64,000 nt of DNA from VBDM01 sp035280025 (GTDB lineage Bacteria > Pseudomonadota > Gammaproteobacteria > Burkholderiales > SG8-39). The position numbers were made by a program, and so were the translations under genes. Below are positions 8,734 through 17,425 of this stretch, one piece after another (within the stretch, counting starts at the first letter, position 1; each line of letters opens with the position of its first letter). The notes beneath the pieces were generated by a model. That model had not been told where the DNA came from and ran no database searches. It worked only from the letters and a program-made list of their open reading frames with translations. Location: positions 1 to 64,000 of the forward strand of contig DATEGT010000046.1 of assembly GCA_035280025.1 (NCBI GenBank), written 5' to 3'.

Positions 8734-9461
8734 GTTCTCACTACCGGAATTTGCTGCGGATGGCTCAGGTCCATTTGCAAGGGAGTCAGCGACACGCGGT
8801 CGGTGGCGACGGCGTGGAAATCGGTTCCGGGACCGGCGTCCTGCGCTCCGCCTGCGGCGCCCACCCAGTACACCGTCTGATTGCGCGGCGTAGTGGTCTT
8901 GATCACCGGCTCCGCCTTGTGCCGCTTGCCGAGCCGAGTCACTTCGAGCCCCTTGAGCTCTTCGTAGGGAATGTCGGGAACGTTGATGTTCAGCAACACC
9001 GGCTCGCCGAGCGGCATGCTCTGGAAGCGCTCGACGAGTTCGTGCACCACGCGCGCCGCGGTTTCGTAGTGCTGTCCCGCCTTGCTCGTCAGCGATATCG
9101 CGAGCGAGGGAATGCCGAGCAGATAACCTTCGGTCGCGGCCGCCACCGTTCCCGAATAGATCGTGTCGTCGCCCATGTTCGCGCCCAGATTGATCCCCGA
9201 AACCACCATGTCCGGCATTTCCTCGAGCAGGCCGGTCACCGCCAGGTGCACGCAGTCGGTAGGCGTGCCGTTGACGAAGCGGAATCCGTTCGCCGATTCG
9301 CGCACCGACAAAGGCCGATCAAGAGTCAGGGAATTCGAGGCACCGCTGTGGTCGCGCTCGGGCGCGACTACCGTGATCGTCCCTAGATCAGACAGGGTTC
9401 TAGCGAGGATTGCGAGGCCCGGGGCGAAGTACCCGTCATCGTTGCTGAGAAGGATCCTCAT
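8718..9461 (-). CDS. surE: 5'/3'-nucleotidase SurE
   Basis: 247 aa from ATG 9461. The N-terminal metal site MRILLSNDDGYFAPG (Asp8, Asp9) and the second site SGINLGANMGDDTIYSGTV are characteristic of the SurE survival-protein family, which dephosphorylates nucleoside monophosphates. It is the first gene of the surE-pcm-nlpD-rpoS operon. An unusually AT-rich stretch with an IHF-like match lies immediately upstream of the start and may be part of the operon's promoter region. Confidence 0.96.
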   Translation of the reverse strand: MRILLSNDDGYFAPGLAILARTLSDLGTITVVAPERDHSGASNSLTLDRPLSVRESANGFRFVNGTPTDCVHLAVTGLLEEMPDMVVSGINLGANMGDDTIYSGTVAAATEGYLLGIPSLAISLTSKAGQHYETAARVVHELVERFQSMPLGEPVLLNINVPDIPYEELKGLEVTRLGKRHKAEPVIKTTTPRNQTVYWVGAAGGAQDAGPGTDFHAVATDRVSLTPLQMDLSHPQQIPVVRTWLEK

Positions 9462-9470
9462 CTGTCAGAT

Positions 9471-9483
9471 TAACGTATTGATA
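9471..9483 (-). promoter_or_regulatory. IHF-like site upstream of surE
   Basis: On the minus strand the 13 bases TATCAATACGTTA fit the IHF consensus WATCAANNNNTTR exactly and lie 9-22 bp before the surE ATG in a locally AT-rich patch. This is a sequence match only; one chance match of this length in 64 kb is not unlikely. Confidence 0.3.
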
Positions 9484-9561
9484 AACAATGGAAATGCGTT
9501 GCGGCGGCCGCCAGGCGAATCCTTCCTGTCTCGGGCGGGATTCTACTCGAAAGCGATGGGG

Positions 9562-9591
9562 GTCCGCCGGACCAAGCGGCGCCCGGCGGAC
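9562..9591 (-). repeat. Perfect 9-bp hairpin downstream of the small-protein pair
   Basis: GTCCGCCGG and CCGGCGGAC are exact inverted repeats around a 12-nt loop, 84 bp beyond the stop of the second small gene. There is no T-run on either strand, so an intrinsic terminator is not proven; it may protect or end the relA/small-gene transcript. The remaining sequence between 9462 and 9674 shows no further gene. Confidence 0.45.
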
Positions 9592-9674
9592 TGTTGCGGG
9601 GACGTCAGCGGCTGTTGGGTTTCACACAGCCGGGACTCGTCCGAATCCCGGCAGCGAAAAGGACTTGCGGATGT

Positions 9675-9881
9675 CTAGCGAGGCTCCAGGCCCTTGGCGA
9701 GGCCCATTTGGCCAAAAAAGCCCGCCCGGAACCCCTTGGCGTAGTCGTCTATACCGACTTGAAGGTACAGGGAGAGGGAGCTTCCCTCGGCGCGCGCGGA
9801 CTGCCCGTCGGCGACCCCATTGGCGTACGCCGGGCTCGCCCCTTCGTTCCCTACGATCTTGAGTTCAGCAACCGTGCCCAT
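9675..9881 (-). CDS. Small protein, paralogue of the upstream gene (unknown function)
   Basis: 68 aa from ATG 9881, preceded by a strong GGGAGGG ribosome site; an upstream in-frame ATG at 9911 lacks comparable support. I do not recognise the family. Residues 18-56 align without gaps to residues 21-59 of the neighbour at 9947-10159, with 15 of 39 positions identical, following A(Y/F)A.G..DG..AR..G.....Y.....D.Y..GF.AG. The protein is soluble, with no signal peptide or hydrophobic helix. It is too small and glycine-rich to assign a fold. Possible roles include a regulator or an adaptor, but nothing in the sequence decides this. Confidence 0.65.
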   Translation of the reverse strand: MGTVAELKIVGNEGASPAYANGVADGQSARAEGSSLSLYLQVGIDDYAKGFRAGFFGQMGLAKGLEPR

Positions 9882-9946
9882 ACGACCCTCCCGTAGCGAT
9901 GTCAGCTCCACTCGAGCAAACCTCGTGCCAAGCCCAGCTGCGCTCC

Positions 9947-10159
9947 TTAGAGGATGCCTCTGCAGCGTTTCTCCCTGGTTAAGGAGTACCCCGCAAGGAA
10001 GCCCATGCGATATTCGTCGAGGTCGCCCACCGGATACCGATGGGTTTGGGTTCCGTTTGTCCGCGCCGCCCTGCCGTCGACATAGCCTTCGGCAAAGGCT
10101 TCAGACCACCCGTTCTTTTCGGCCAAGTCTCTGAAATCTTCCTTGAGCGTTGCCCTCAT
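9947..10159 (-). CDS. Small protein, first of a tandem paralogous pair (unknown function)
   Basis: 70 aa from ATG 10159, chosen because GGGAGGGA lies 3 bp upstream; the longer frame from 10195 is less likely. An N-terminal amphipathic helix (LKEDFRDLAEKNGWSEAF) precedes the shared module FAEGYVDGRAAR...DEYRMGFLAGY that is repeated in the next gene. It is on the same strand as relA, 86 bp downstream, with an 8-bp hairpin in the gap. I do not recognise it. Conservation of the spacing of G, D, R and Y residues in both copies, plus matching ribosome sites, argues that both are real genes. Confidence 0.68.
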   Translation of the reverse strand: MRATLKEDFRDLAEKNGWSEAFAEGYVDGRAARTNGTQTHRYPVGDLDEYRMGFLAGYSLTREKRCRGIL

Positions 10160-10196
10160 GGTCCCTCCCGATTGGCCACCGACGGAGGGGAGCAAG

Positions 10197-10220
10197 TTCC
10201 GGGCCGAGCGAAGCCCGGAA
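10197..10220 (-). repeat. 8-bp perfect hairpin between relA and the small genes
   Basis: TTCCGGGC and GCCCGGAA form an exact inverted repeat with an 8-nt loop, 26 bp after the relA stop. No poly-T tract follows on either strand, so it is not a canonical intrinsic terminator. It could partly insulate the small genes from relA readthrough. Confidence 0.45.
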
Positions 10221-10245
10221 ATCGTCTCGTGAACGGGGGATCCTG

Positions 10246-12417
10246 CTATCGCCGTGCCGAAGCGAGCACGCCGCGGACGTCCTCGATCGCGGACAAGGCG
10301 CGCTGCAACTGATCGATGTCCTCGACCTCGATGGTGAATTGCATCGAGGCGACGTCGTTGTGGGTCTGAGTCTTTGCCGCGATGACGTTGGTTCTTTGCC
10401 TCACGAGCGCTTCGCTTACGTCCCGAAGCAGGCCCTGCCGGTCGTTGCCGCGTACCACGATATCGACCGGATAGGTGCGGGAACCGCGTTCACCCCATTC
10501 GGCGGCAATGACCCGCTCGGGGAAGCGTTCGCTCAGGCGCGCCAGGCTCGAGCACTCGCGCCGGTGGACGGAGACCCCGCGCCCCTTGGTGACGAAGCCC
10601 GAGATCCGGTCCGGAGGCGCAGGCTTGCAGCAGCGCGCGAGCGCGGTCATCAGACGATCGACGCCGACCACCAGAATTCCGCCTCCCGAGCGAGCGGTTC
10701 GCCCGCCACGCGGCAGCGCGCTCTGCTGCTGCCGCGCGCTCTCGCCCCGCAGCGCGGCTTGCAACTGCCTGGCGCCGACTTCCTCGCGTCCGACCGCTGC
10801 GAACAGATCGTCGGGCGATTCGAACCCGATGCGGCTTGCCAGCTCGTCGAGGTTGGCCGCGCGCACGCCCTCGCGTTTCAGCTCGCGTTCGACCGCAGTG
10901 CGCCCCGCGGCGATGACATCCGCGACCTCTCGGCTGTTGAACCATTGACGCGCCTTGTTGCGCGCGCGCGAGCTCCTGATATAACCCAGCGCCGGATTGA
11001 GCCAGTCGCGGCTGGGGCCCCCGATCTTCGCAGTGATGATCTCGACCACTTCGGCGTTCTTCAGGCGGTAGTCCAGCGTCACGATTGCGCCGTTCACCTT
11101 GGCGCCGCGGCAGCGATGGCCCACGTCGGTGTGCAGGGCATAGGCGAAATCGATCGGCGTTGCTCCCTGCGGCAAATCGATCACCTTGCCCTGCGGCGTG
11201 AGCACGTAGACGGTATCGTCCACGACCGCCTGATCGAACTGCTGCTTCCAGTCCGACGCGTCCACGACGTCGTCGCGCCAGGCGAGCATCTGCCGCAGCC
11301 AGGCAATTCTCTCGTCCCCGGGGTCGCCCTTGCCCCGGCCGCGGGGCGCGCCCTCCTTGTATCGCCAGTGGGCGGCAATACCCACTTCCGCGTCGCGGTG
11401 CATTTCGTGGGTGCGGATCTGCACTTCCAGCGTCCTCCCTTCGGGCCCCACCACCGCGGTGTGGAGCGATCGGTAGAGATTCGCTTTCGGCCTCGAGATG
11501 TAGTCGTCGAACTCCCGCGGCATCGGCGCCCAGAGATTGTGGACGATGCCGAGTACCGCGTAGCAGTCCTTTACGTCGTCCACCAGCACGCGCAACCCGC
11601 TCGCGTCGCGGACTTCGGAGAAGTCGAGCGACTTCGCGCGCATCTTGGCGTAGATGCTGTAGAGATGCTTGGGCCTGCCGGTCACCTCCGCTCGTATTCC
11701 CGCCCGTGCGATCTCGTCGGCCAGCTCGGCGATCGCCCGCTCGATGAAGCCCTCGCGCTCGCTGCGTCGAGCCTCGAGCATGCCCGCGATCTTCCTGTAC
11801 AGCTCCGGCTCGAGATAGCGGAACGACAGGTCTTCGAGCTCCCACTTGAGCTGCCACACGCCGAGCCGGTTGGCGAGCGGTGCGTAGATGTCGAGGGTCT
11901 CGCGCGCGATTCTCGCGCGCTCTCCGTCTGGGGCGCGAGCGAGCCAGCGAAGGGTCTGGGTGCGGCTAGCGAGGCGCAGCAGGACAACGCGGAGATCCCC
12001 GACCATCGCGAGCAGCATTTTGCGCAGCGCCTCGGCCTGCGGAGCCGAGTCTTTCCCGAGCGCCGCGGCTCGGGTGACGACCCGGAGTTGGTTGAGCCGG
12101 TCGACGCCGGACACCAGCGACGCCACAGTCGGGCCGAACGACGAGGTCAGCTTCTCCTCCGCTTCCTGCAGGTACGCGGGGACCGCGAAGAGCACGCCGG
12201 CCGCCAAGGCGTCGGCGTCGAGCTTGAGCTGCGCGAGGTTGCGTGCGAGTCCGACGGCGTGCCCGTACGCGGGCTCGCCGGTACCGAGGAGCCTGTTCCC
12301 GTACAGCCCGCGGGCGAACTCGAGCGCTCGCGCGAGCACGCGCCTGTCTTCCTCCGGTGCTCCCGAGGAGAGGATGTCCCCGCCGAGTTCGGCGGAACCG
12401 GTTCGTGTTGATACCAT
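10246..12417 (-). CDS. relA: (p)ppGpp synthetase RelA (monofunctional type)
   Basis: 723 aa. Makes the alarmone (p)ppGpp from ATP and GTP/GDP on stalled ribosomes. The synthetase domain contains KHLYSIYAKM and PKANLYRSLHTAVVGPEG, and Glu302 begins EFDD, the acidic ExDD signature of monofunctional RelA; bifunctional Rel/SpoT has RxKD. The N-terminal HD hydrolase domain is degenerate (GHAVGLARNL, VLFAVPAYL in place of the His and HD residues). TGS (VIDLPQGATPIDFAYALHTD) and C-terminal zinc-finger/ACT regions follow. This implies that a separate SpoT-type hydrolase exists outside the window. Divergent from the transporter at 12461 with 43 bp between. Confidence 0.95.
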   Translation of the reverse strand: MVSTRTGSAELGGDILSSGAPEEDRRVLARALEFARGLYGNRLLGTGEPAYGHAVGLARNLAQLKLDADALAAGVLFAVPAYLQEAEEKLTSSFGPTVASLVSGVDRLNQLRVVTRAAALGKDSAPQAEALRKMLLAMVGDLRVVLLRLASRTQTLRWLARAPDGERARIARETLDIYAPLANRLGVWQLKWELEDLSFRYLEPELYRKIAGMLEARRSEREGFIERAIAELADEIARAGIRAEVTGRPKHLYSIYAKMRAKSLDFSEVRDASGLRVLVDDVKDCYAVLGIVHNLWAPMPREFDDYISRPKANLYRSLHTAVVGPEGRTLEVQIRTHEMHRDAEVGIAAHWRYKEGAPRGRGKGDPGDERIAWLRQMLAWRDDVVDASDWKQQFDQAVVDDTVYVLTPQGKVIDLPQGATPIDFAYALHTDVGHRCRGAKVNGAIVTLDYRLKNAEVVEIITAKIGGPSRDWLNPALGYIRSSRARNKARQWFNSREVADVIAAGRTAVERELKREGVRAANLDELASRIGFESPDDLFAAVGREEVGARQLQAALRGESARQQQSALPRGGRTARSGGGILVVGVDRLMTALARCCKPAPPDRISGFVTKGRGVSVHRRECSSLARLSERFPERVIAAEWGERGSRTYPVDIVVRGNDRQGLLRDVSEALVRQRTNVIAAKTQTHNDVASMQFTIEVEDIDQLQRALSAIEDVRGVLASARR

Positions 12418-12460
12418 CCGCTCAGTTTATCCCGGATAATCCGCTCTTTTCGGAATCCGG

Positions 12461-13354
12461 ATGCAAGACTCCTCTGCGCGAGCCCGCGCCCTGCCCTACT
12501 TCCTGATCCTCGTCGCCGCCGCCTCGTTCGGCGGCAACTGGGTGGCGGCGCGGGAAGTCAACTTCGAGGTCGCGCCCTTCGCTCTGTCGTTCTGGCGCTG
12601 GGGAATCGCCTCCGTACTTCTCTTTCCGTTCGCGCTCGCGCAGTTGCGCGACGACGCACCGCTCATCCGCCGCCACTGGCCGGGACTGTTCGTCTTCGGC
12701 GCAGTAGGCGCCGGCGGCTTCACGCTGCTCGGTTACTGGGGAGTGAGCTCCACCACCGCGATCAACGCGACGCTGCTCAACTCCTCCCTGCCTCTCTTCG
12801 TGGTTCCTCTGTCGTGGCTGCTCCTCGGCCTGACGGTCAGCCCCCGGCAGCTCGCGGGGCTGACGCTGTCCCTCGCCGGAGTGGTCTCGATCGTCAGCAG
12901 CGGCAGCCTGGAGACGCTCGCCCGGCTCGGCCTCAACCCCGGCGATTTCCTGATCCTCGGGGGCGCTTTCCTTTGGGCGATCTACACCGTGACGCTGAAG
13001 TGGCGCCCGCCGCTGCGCGCGCTGTCGTTCCTGTTCACCACCACCGCTTCGGCCGCATTGGTTTCGCTACCGTTCTACCTCTGGGAGGCGGCAACGGGGC
13101 GGTCGATGACCCTGAATCCCGCGGCGCTGGCCGTGATCGCGTATCTCGCCATCTTTCCTTCCATCGTCGCGTACGTCTGCTGGAACCAGGCGGTCGCCGC
13201 ACTCGGACCGAACGTCGTCGGCTTCTTCAACCCCGTGATTCCGGTCTTCGGCATCATCTTCGCGGTGATCTTTCTCGGCGAGCCGCTCAGGGTCTACCAT
13301 CTCGCGGGTTTCGCCCTGGTGCTCGCGGGCGTGGTGCTCACTTCGCGGCGCTGA
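12461..13354 (+). CDS. EamA/DMT-superfamily transporter
   Basis: 297 aa with ten hydrophobic segments in two five-helix repeats. The second repeat contains FPSIVAYVCWNQAVAALGPN and ends FGIIFAVIFLGEPLRVYHLA, typical of the EamA domain. Such proteins usually export amino acids, metabolites or nucleotide-related solutes; the substrate cannot be inferred. It is divergent from relA and ends 3 bp before mtfA. Confidence 0.9.
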   Translation: MQDSSARARALPYFLILVAAASFGGNWVAAREVNFEVAPFALSFWRWGIASVLLFPFALAQLRDDAPLIRRHWPGLFVFGAVGAGGFTLLGYWGVSSTTAINATLLNSSLPLFVVPLSWLLLGLTVSPRQLAGLTLSLAGVVSIVSSGSLETLARLGLNPGDFLILGGAFLWAIYTVTLKWRPPLRALSFLFTTTASAALVSLPFYLWEAATGRSMTLNPAALAVIAYLAIFPSIVAYVCWNQAVAALGPNVVGFFNPVIPVFGIIFAVIFLGEPLRVYHLAGFALVLAGVVLTSRR

Positions 13355-13357
13355 GTC

Positions 13358-14116
13358 ATGGGCTTCCTGCGCGAGTGGCGGCGTAAACGTACGCTCAAGA
13401 GAGCTCGTCTCGATGAAGGTCTGTGGAGCCGGGTCGCGCGAAAGCTCTCCTTCCTGCGCGGACTTTCGGAGATGGACTCCGCGCGGCTGAAGGATCTCGT
13501 CGTGCTCTTCCTCGCGGAAAAGGAGATGCACGGGGCCCACGGGCTGCAGCTCACCGACGAGGCGCGCCTATCCATCGCTGCGCAGGCCTGCCTGCCGATC
13601 CTCAACCTGGGGCTCGACGTCTACCGGGGCTGGGTCGGAATCATCGTTTATCCCGGCGAATTCCGCGTCCAAAAAGAGGAAGTCGATGAAGACGGCGTGG
13701 TGCACACCTTCGAGGAGGAGCTCGCGGGCGAGGCCTGGCCCGGCGGCCCGGTGATCCTGTCCTGGGAAGACGTGGGCATGACCGAGCGCGGCTACAACGT
13801 CGTCATCCACGAATTCGCGCACAAGATCCACATGGACGGCGGCGGCGACGCGAACCATCCGGCGGCGCGGAGCGGCATGGACCCGGAGAAGTGGCGCAAG
13901 ACGCTCGAGGAAGCGTACGATCGATTCTGCGCCGAAGTCGATTCCGGCCAGCCGACCTTCATCGATCCCTACGCTTCCGAGCACCCGGCCGAGTTCTTCG
14001 CGGTGATGAGCGAGGCCTTCTTCACCGAATCGGCCGTGCTCGCGCGGGACTGGCCGGAGTTGTATGCTCAGCTCGCCTCGTTCTACCGGCAGGACCCCGT
14101 AGGGGGCAGCTCGTAA
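13358..14116 (+). CDS. mtfA: MtfA-type zinc peptidase
   Basis: 252 aa. The zincin motif HEFAHKIHMDGG (HExxH) and the downstream HPAEFFAVMSEAFF helix with a further glutamate are the signatures of the M90 glucose-regulated MtfA family. In E. coli, MtfA (YeeI) is an aminopeptidase that binds the Mlc repressor and so affects ptsG; whether an Mlc partner exists here is unknown. It starts just downstream of the DMT transporter stop. There is no signal peptide, consistent with a cytosolic enzyme. Confidence 0.92.
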   Translation: MGFLREWRRKRTLKRARLDEGLWSRVARKLSFLRGLSEMDSARLKDLVVLFLAEKEMHGAHGLQLTDEARLSIAAQACLPILNLGLDVYRGWVGIIVYPGEFRVQKEEVDEDGVVHTFEEELAGEAWPGGPVILSWEDVGMTERGYNVVIHEFAHKIHMDGGGDANHPAARSGMDPEKWRKTLEEAYDRFCAEVDSGQPTFIDPYASEHPAEFFAVMSEAFFTESAVLARDWPELYAQLASFYRQDPVGGSS

Positions 14117-14150
14117 TACCGACCCGCTGTATTGAAAAAAGGAGGCTCCA

Positions 14151-14711
14151 ATGACAGCACTGTCCGCGCTCTGGCTACCCATCCTCGTGTCGGCGCTTAT
14201 CGTCTTCATCGCAAGCTCCGTGATCCACATGGTCCTCCCCTGGCACAGGAGCGACTATCCCAGGATGCCCAACGAGGACAAGGCGATGGATGCGCTGCGC
14301 CCGCTGGCGATTCCACCGGGCGACTACATGGTCCCGCACTGCTCGGGCCCCGAAGAAATGAAATCGCCGGCGTTCAAGGAGAAAATGAGCAAGGGACCTG
14401 TGCTGATCGTCACCGTGCGGCCGAACGGGATGGCAGGCATGGGGAAATATCTCGCGCAATGGTTCGTTTTCTGCGTAGTCACGGGATTTTTCTCCGCGTA
14501 TGTTGCCGCGAGCGCGCTGCCTTCGGGCACCCCCTATCTGAAGGTCTTCCAGGTGGCGGGTTCGGCGGCCTTCATGGGCTACGCTTTCGCCCTGTGGCCG
14601 ACGTCGATTTGGTACGGCCGCTCCTGGGTCAACACCTTCAAGTCGACCGTCGACGGCCTGGTGTACGCGCTCTTGACCGCGGGGACCTTGGGCTGGCTGT
14701 GGCCGCGCTAG
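14151..14711 (+). CDS. Small polytopic membrane protein (unknown function)
   Basis: 186 aa with an excellent AAGGAGG ribosome site 6 bp before the ATG. An N-terminal hydrophobic helix (LPILVSALIVFIASSVIHMV) is followed by a roughly 70-residue soluble stretch rich in proline and methionine, then three further helices from about residue 103. The arrangement suggests an inner-membrane protein with one soluble loop. I do not recognise a named family. It lies 34 bp after mtfA and may share its transcript; it converges with the phospholipase gene, leaving only 1 bp between the stops. Confidence 0.78.
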   Translation: MTALSALWLPILVSALIVFIASSVIHMVLPWHRSDYPRMPNEDKAMDALRPLAIPPGDYMVPHCSGPEEMKSPAFKEKMSKGPVLIVTVRPNGMAGMGKYLAQWFVFCVVTGFFSAYVAASALPSGTPYLKVFQVAGSAAFMGYAFALWPTSIWYGRSWVNTFKSTVDGLVYALLTAGTLGWLWPR

Positions 14712-14712
14712 C

Positions 14713-15702
14713 TCAGCTCCCGTACGCGAACCCGAACCCGAAGGTGTTCTGCCTGAAGTTGTAGTCGATCAGGCTTTCACCGTAGCCCGAGGTCGCCTGT
14801 ACGTAGACGCGCGCCGCGCCGAAAAGCTTGCCGCTCGTCCAGTCGACCTGTGCGAATCCCCGGCTCGTGCGGAGCGCGTGTCGCAGCAGCACCGACATCG
14901 ATTTGTCGCTGTCGAATTGCCAGCGCAGACGGACATCTCCCCGGCCGAGGTAGTCCTGGATGTCGGGGTTGTCGTCCTTGCTCTCGCTCTCCGGGATCCG
15001 GTACCAGGCGCGGCCCAGCACCGAGAGCCTGCCCCACTCCCAGCCGCCCTGGGCGTAGACGCGGTTCCAGCTGCGTGACTGGGGCAGCGAACGCCCGTTC
15101 GATTGGTGTACCAGGCCGAGGTTGAGCAGCTTCCAGCCGTTGTCCGCGTTTCCCGTGCTGAACGTCAGGATCAGTTCCGGCTCGTAGTCGGTCTCGCGGA
15201 ACGGGCGCGACAGCCGCGGTGTATACAGCTGCCAGAAAGACCGCTGCGAATACGCGAACCACAGTCGCAGGTTGCTGAGACCCAGAAGCTTCCGGTCGAA
15301 CTCGTGGCGCGAGACGAGCTCCGACTTGAAGCTCAGCTGGAACGCCAGCTCGTCCTTGTTGTAGGGGATCGCCTCCGGAACGGTACGGTCCGGCGACGGG
15401 CTGGAGGGCTGGGTGTTCACGTGATTGGTCCACTTGCCGACCAGGACGTACGTGGGCTCGTGAGGCTGGACGTCGTCGATGCTGATGCGCCTGTCCCCCG
15501 GACCCAGCTTCCAGTGGCGCTCGAGATAGCCTGCCGGCGGTCCGCCCTTCCCCTGCTCGACGGCATCGAAGCACGCGAGGCGGCGCTTGTCTTCCTCGAT
15601 GTCGCGGCACTTGGCGTAGCCGGCCTCATCGGCCGCCCGCGGGGCTCCCGAGAGCAGAGCCGCGATCAGCCCGGCGCCGCACGCACCGATGCGCGCGCTC
15701 AC
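14713..15702 (-). CDS. pldA: Outer-membrane phospholipase A (PldA family)
   Basis: 329 aa from GTG 15702, which overlaps the stop of the hydrolase gene (GTGA) and gives a signal peptide (GACGAGLIAALLSGAPRAA). The barrel part carries the family motifs YNKDELAFQLSFK, SRHEFDRKLLGLSNLRLWFA, YTQ-like YSQRSFWQLY, GLVHQSNGRSLPQSRSWNR (His-Gln-Ser-Asn with the catalytic His and Ser) and a terminal beta strand NTFGFGFAYGS ending without the usual aromatic residue. PldA is a calcium-dependent enzyme that hydrolyses phospholipids mislocalised to the outer leaflet. An N-terminal ~75-residue soluble extension precedes the barrel. Confidence 0.92.
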   Translation of the reverse strand: MSARIGACGAGLIAALLSGAPRAADEAGYAKCRDIEEDKRRLACFDAVEQGKGGPPAGYLERHWKLGPGDRRISIDDVQPHEPTYVLVGKWTNHVNTQPSSPSPDRTVPEAIPYNKDELAFQLSFKSELVSRHEFDRKLLGLSNLRLWFAYSQRSFWQLYTPRLSRPFRETDYEPELILTFSTGNADNGWKLLNLGLVHQSNGRSLPQSRSWNRVYAQGGWEWGRLSVLGRAWYRIPESESKDDNPDIQDYLGRGDVRLRWQFDSDKSMSVLLRHALRTSRGFAQVDWTSGKLFGAARVYVQATSGYGESLIDYNFRQNTFGFGFAYGS

Positions 15703-16553
15703 CGGGGCGCCAGAAGAAAATCCCGCACGATCGCAATCTGGTCGGCGTGAATCAGCGTGGGGGCGTGCCCCACGCCGGGAATCTCCACGGCACGCGCGCG
15801 CGGTCCGCGGGACGCCATCTGCGCGACCGTTTCGCGGGTCAGCAGATCGGACTGCTCGCCTCTCAGGACGAGCGTCGGACAGCGTATCGCGTCGTATAGA
15901 CTCCATAGCTCGACGTCCCGGGCCGGCATCTCGGCGTTGAGAGGCACCGCGATCGCCGGGTCGTAGTGCATGCGCAGGGACCCGTCCGCATTGCGCCGAA
16001 CCACGTGCTCGGTGAGAAAGCGCCACTCGGCGTCGCTGTGCGGCCCGAAGGAAGCGCTGACGGCGCGGACGAATTGCTCGGCGGCCTCGATCGTCGCCAG
16101 CGGCGGCCACTTGCCGACGTAGGCGGCGATGCGCTGCAGCGCGGCCAAAGTGAGCACCGGACCGACATCGTTCAGCACCAGCCTCCGGATCGGCGAACCG
16201 GGCATCGCGGCGATCGCCATCCCGACGAGCCCGCCGAGGGAAGTTCCCACCCACTGGACCGACTCCAGCTTCAGGTGCGCCAGGAGCAAGAGCATATGCT
16301 TCGTATACGTCGGCACGGCGTAGTCCATCGGATCCGCAAGCCAGTCCGAGTCGCCGCGCCCGGCCACGTCCGGGCAGATCACGCGATAGCCATGGCGGGC
16401 CATCTCCGATGCGAGGAAATCGAAATCCCGGGCGCAGCGCGTCAGGCCGTGCACGCAGATCAGAGCCTTCGCGCTCGGATCGCCCCATTCGACGTAGGCC
16501 ATGGCGCGCGGGCCCGCGAACGGGATCCGTCCGCGGCGAGGGGGGTCGCTCAT
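15699..16553 (-). CDS. Alpha/beta-fold hydrolase
   Basis: 284 aa from ATG 16553, which overlaps the upstream stop (ATGA). The nucleophile elbow is GTSLGG, an oxyanion-type HG lies in ICVHGLT, and the acid and base residues fit TLVLRGEQSDLL and PGVGHAPTL. There is no signal peptide. The closest broad group is the carboxylesterase/lipase-like alpha/beta hydrolases with a helical cap; the substrate is not predictable. It is coupled to pldA on one side and an unknown gene on the other by 3-4 bp overlaps, which suggests a single transcript. Confidence 0.87.
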   Translation of the reverse strand: MSDPPRRGRIPFAGPRAMAYVEWGDPSAKALICVHGLTRCARDFDFLASEMARHGYRVICPDVAGRGDSDWLADPMDYAVPTYTKHMLLLLAHLKLESVQWVGTSLGGLVGMAIAAMPGSPIRRLVLNDVGPVLTLAALQRIAAYVGKWPPLATIEAAEQFVRAVSASFGPHSDAEWRFLTEHVVRRNADGSLRMHYDPAIAVPLNAEMPARDVELWSLYDAIRCPTLVLRGEQSDLLTRETVAQMASRGPRARAVEIPGVGHAPTLIHADQIAIVRDFLLAPR

Positions 16554-17395
16554 TCCGTCTCGCTCCTTTTCCCCTGAAGCCAGCAGCTCCGCAGCAGCTC
16601 GGGAATCCAGCGCTCGCGCTCGCCGAAGGATCCGAAAGCGAGCCCGTCGCCTTCGGGACGCAGAACTCTGCGCAGCTTTTCCGAACGCAGGTTCGCCGCG
16701 CGGACCGGATAGCCATAGTCGGAGAAGCGCGCGCGCTCTACCGCCGTCTCCTCCGGCGGGCTCTCCTCGAACCAGATCCATTCCCTCACGAACTCCTCCG
16801 CGAGCCGGTCGAGCGCTCGCAGCTCGTCCTCGGGAATCGGCTCGCGCACGGCGAGCTCGGCGTACGCCGGGGCGTCCGGCGAAGACTTCCATCGCTCGGC
16901 CCACTCCGGATCCACGCCGTCCGACGCCTGCAGCTCGAAGGATCCGGCGGAGCCCGCAACTCGGAAAAATCCGTGCTGGTCGGCGCTGATGACGTACCCG
17001 TGCCACGATTCGCGCCAGCGCGCGCAGCTCACCGCGAGGTCGAGCCCGCCGTCGGCGCCCGCGCGAACGTCGCTCCAGACGTCTCCGCCCGGCGCCTGCG
17101 ACTGCGCGGCATGCTCGGCGAGCACGCCGTTGCGTATGATCGCGCGGCCCCCTTTCCCCAGGGCCGCTTCGCTCCACCGCACCTCGACGGTCAGATCCGG
17201 AAAGACCTGCGAAGCGGACACGAAAGGCGGAAACGGAATACCCCCTTGGAGCCTGAATTCGTATTCCAGGCGCTCGGGGGTGTGCAGCTCCCGGAAGGAA
17301 CTTCTTTCCTCGTCCAGGAGGCGGTTCACTTCAGCGCGGTATTCCCGCAGCCTCCGCGGGTCTCCACTCACCGTAACGTTTGCGACGATGGTCAA
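16550..17395 (-). CDS. Uncharacterised soluble protein
   Basis: 281 aa from ATG 17395. No family recognised. It is acidic, rich in Trp, Glu and Arg, has no signal peptide or membrane segment, and begins with MTIVANVTVSG. Codon usage matches its neighbours and the stop overlaps the hydrolase start by 4 bp, so it is a real gene. It lies downstream of comEC on the same strand with a 30-bp gap. No function can be proposed. Confidence 0.72.
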   Translation of the reverse strand: MTIVANVTVSGDPRRLREYRAEVNRLLDEERSSFRELHTPERLEYEFRLQGGIPFPPFVSASQVFPDLTVEVRWSEAALGKGGRAIIRNGVLAEHAAQSQAPGGDVWSDVRAGADGGLDLAVSCARWRESWHGYVISADQHGFFRVAGSAGSFELQASDGVDPEWAERWKSSPDAPAYAELAVREPIPEDELRALDRLAEEFVREWIWFEESPPEETAVERARFSDYGYPVRAANLRSEKLRRVLRPEGDGLAFGSFGERERWIPELLRSCWLQGKRSETE

Positions 17396-17425
17396 GGCGG
17401 CTTCCCCGCCCCGGAGTATAGCCGC

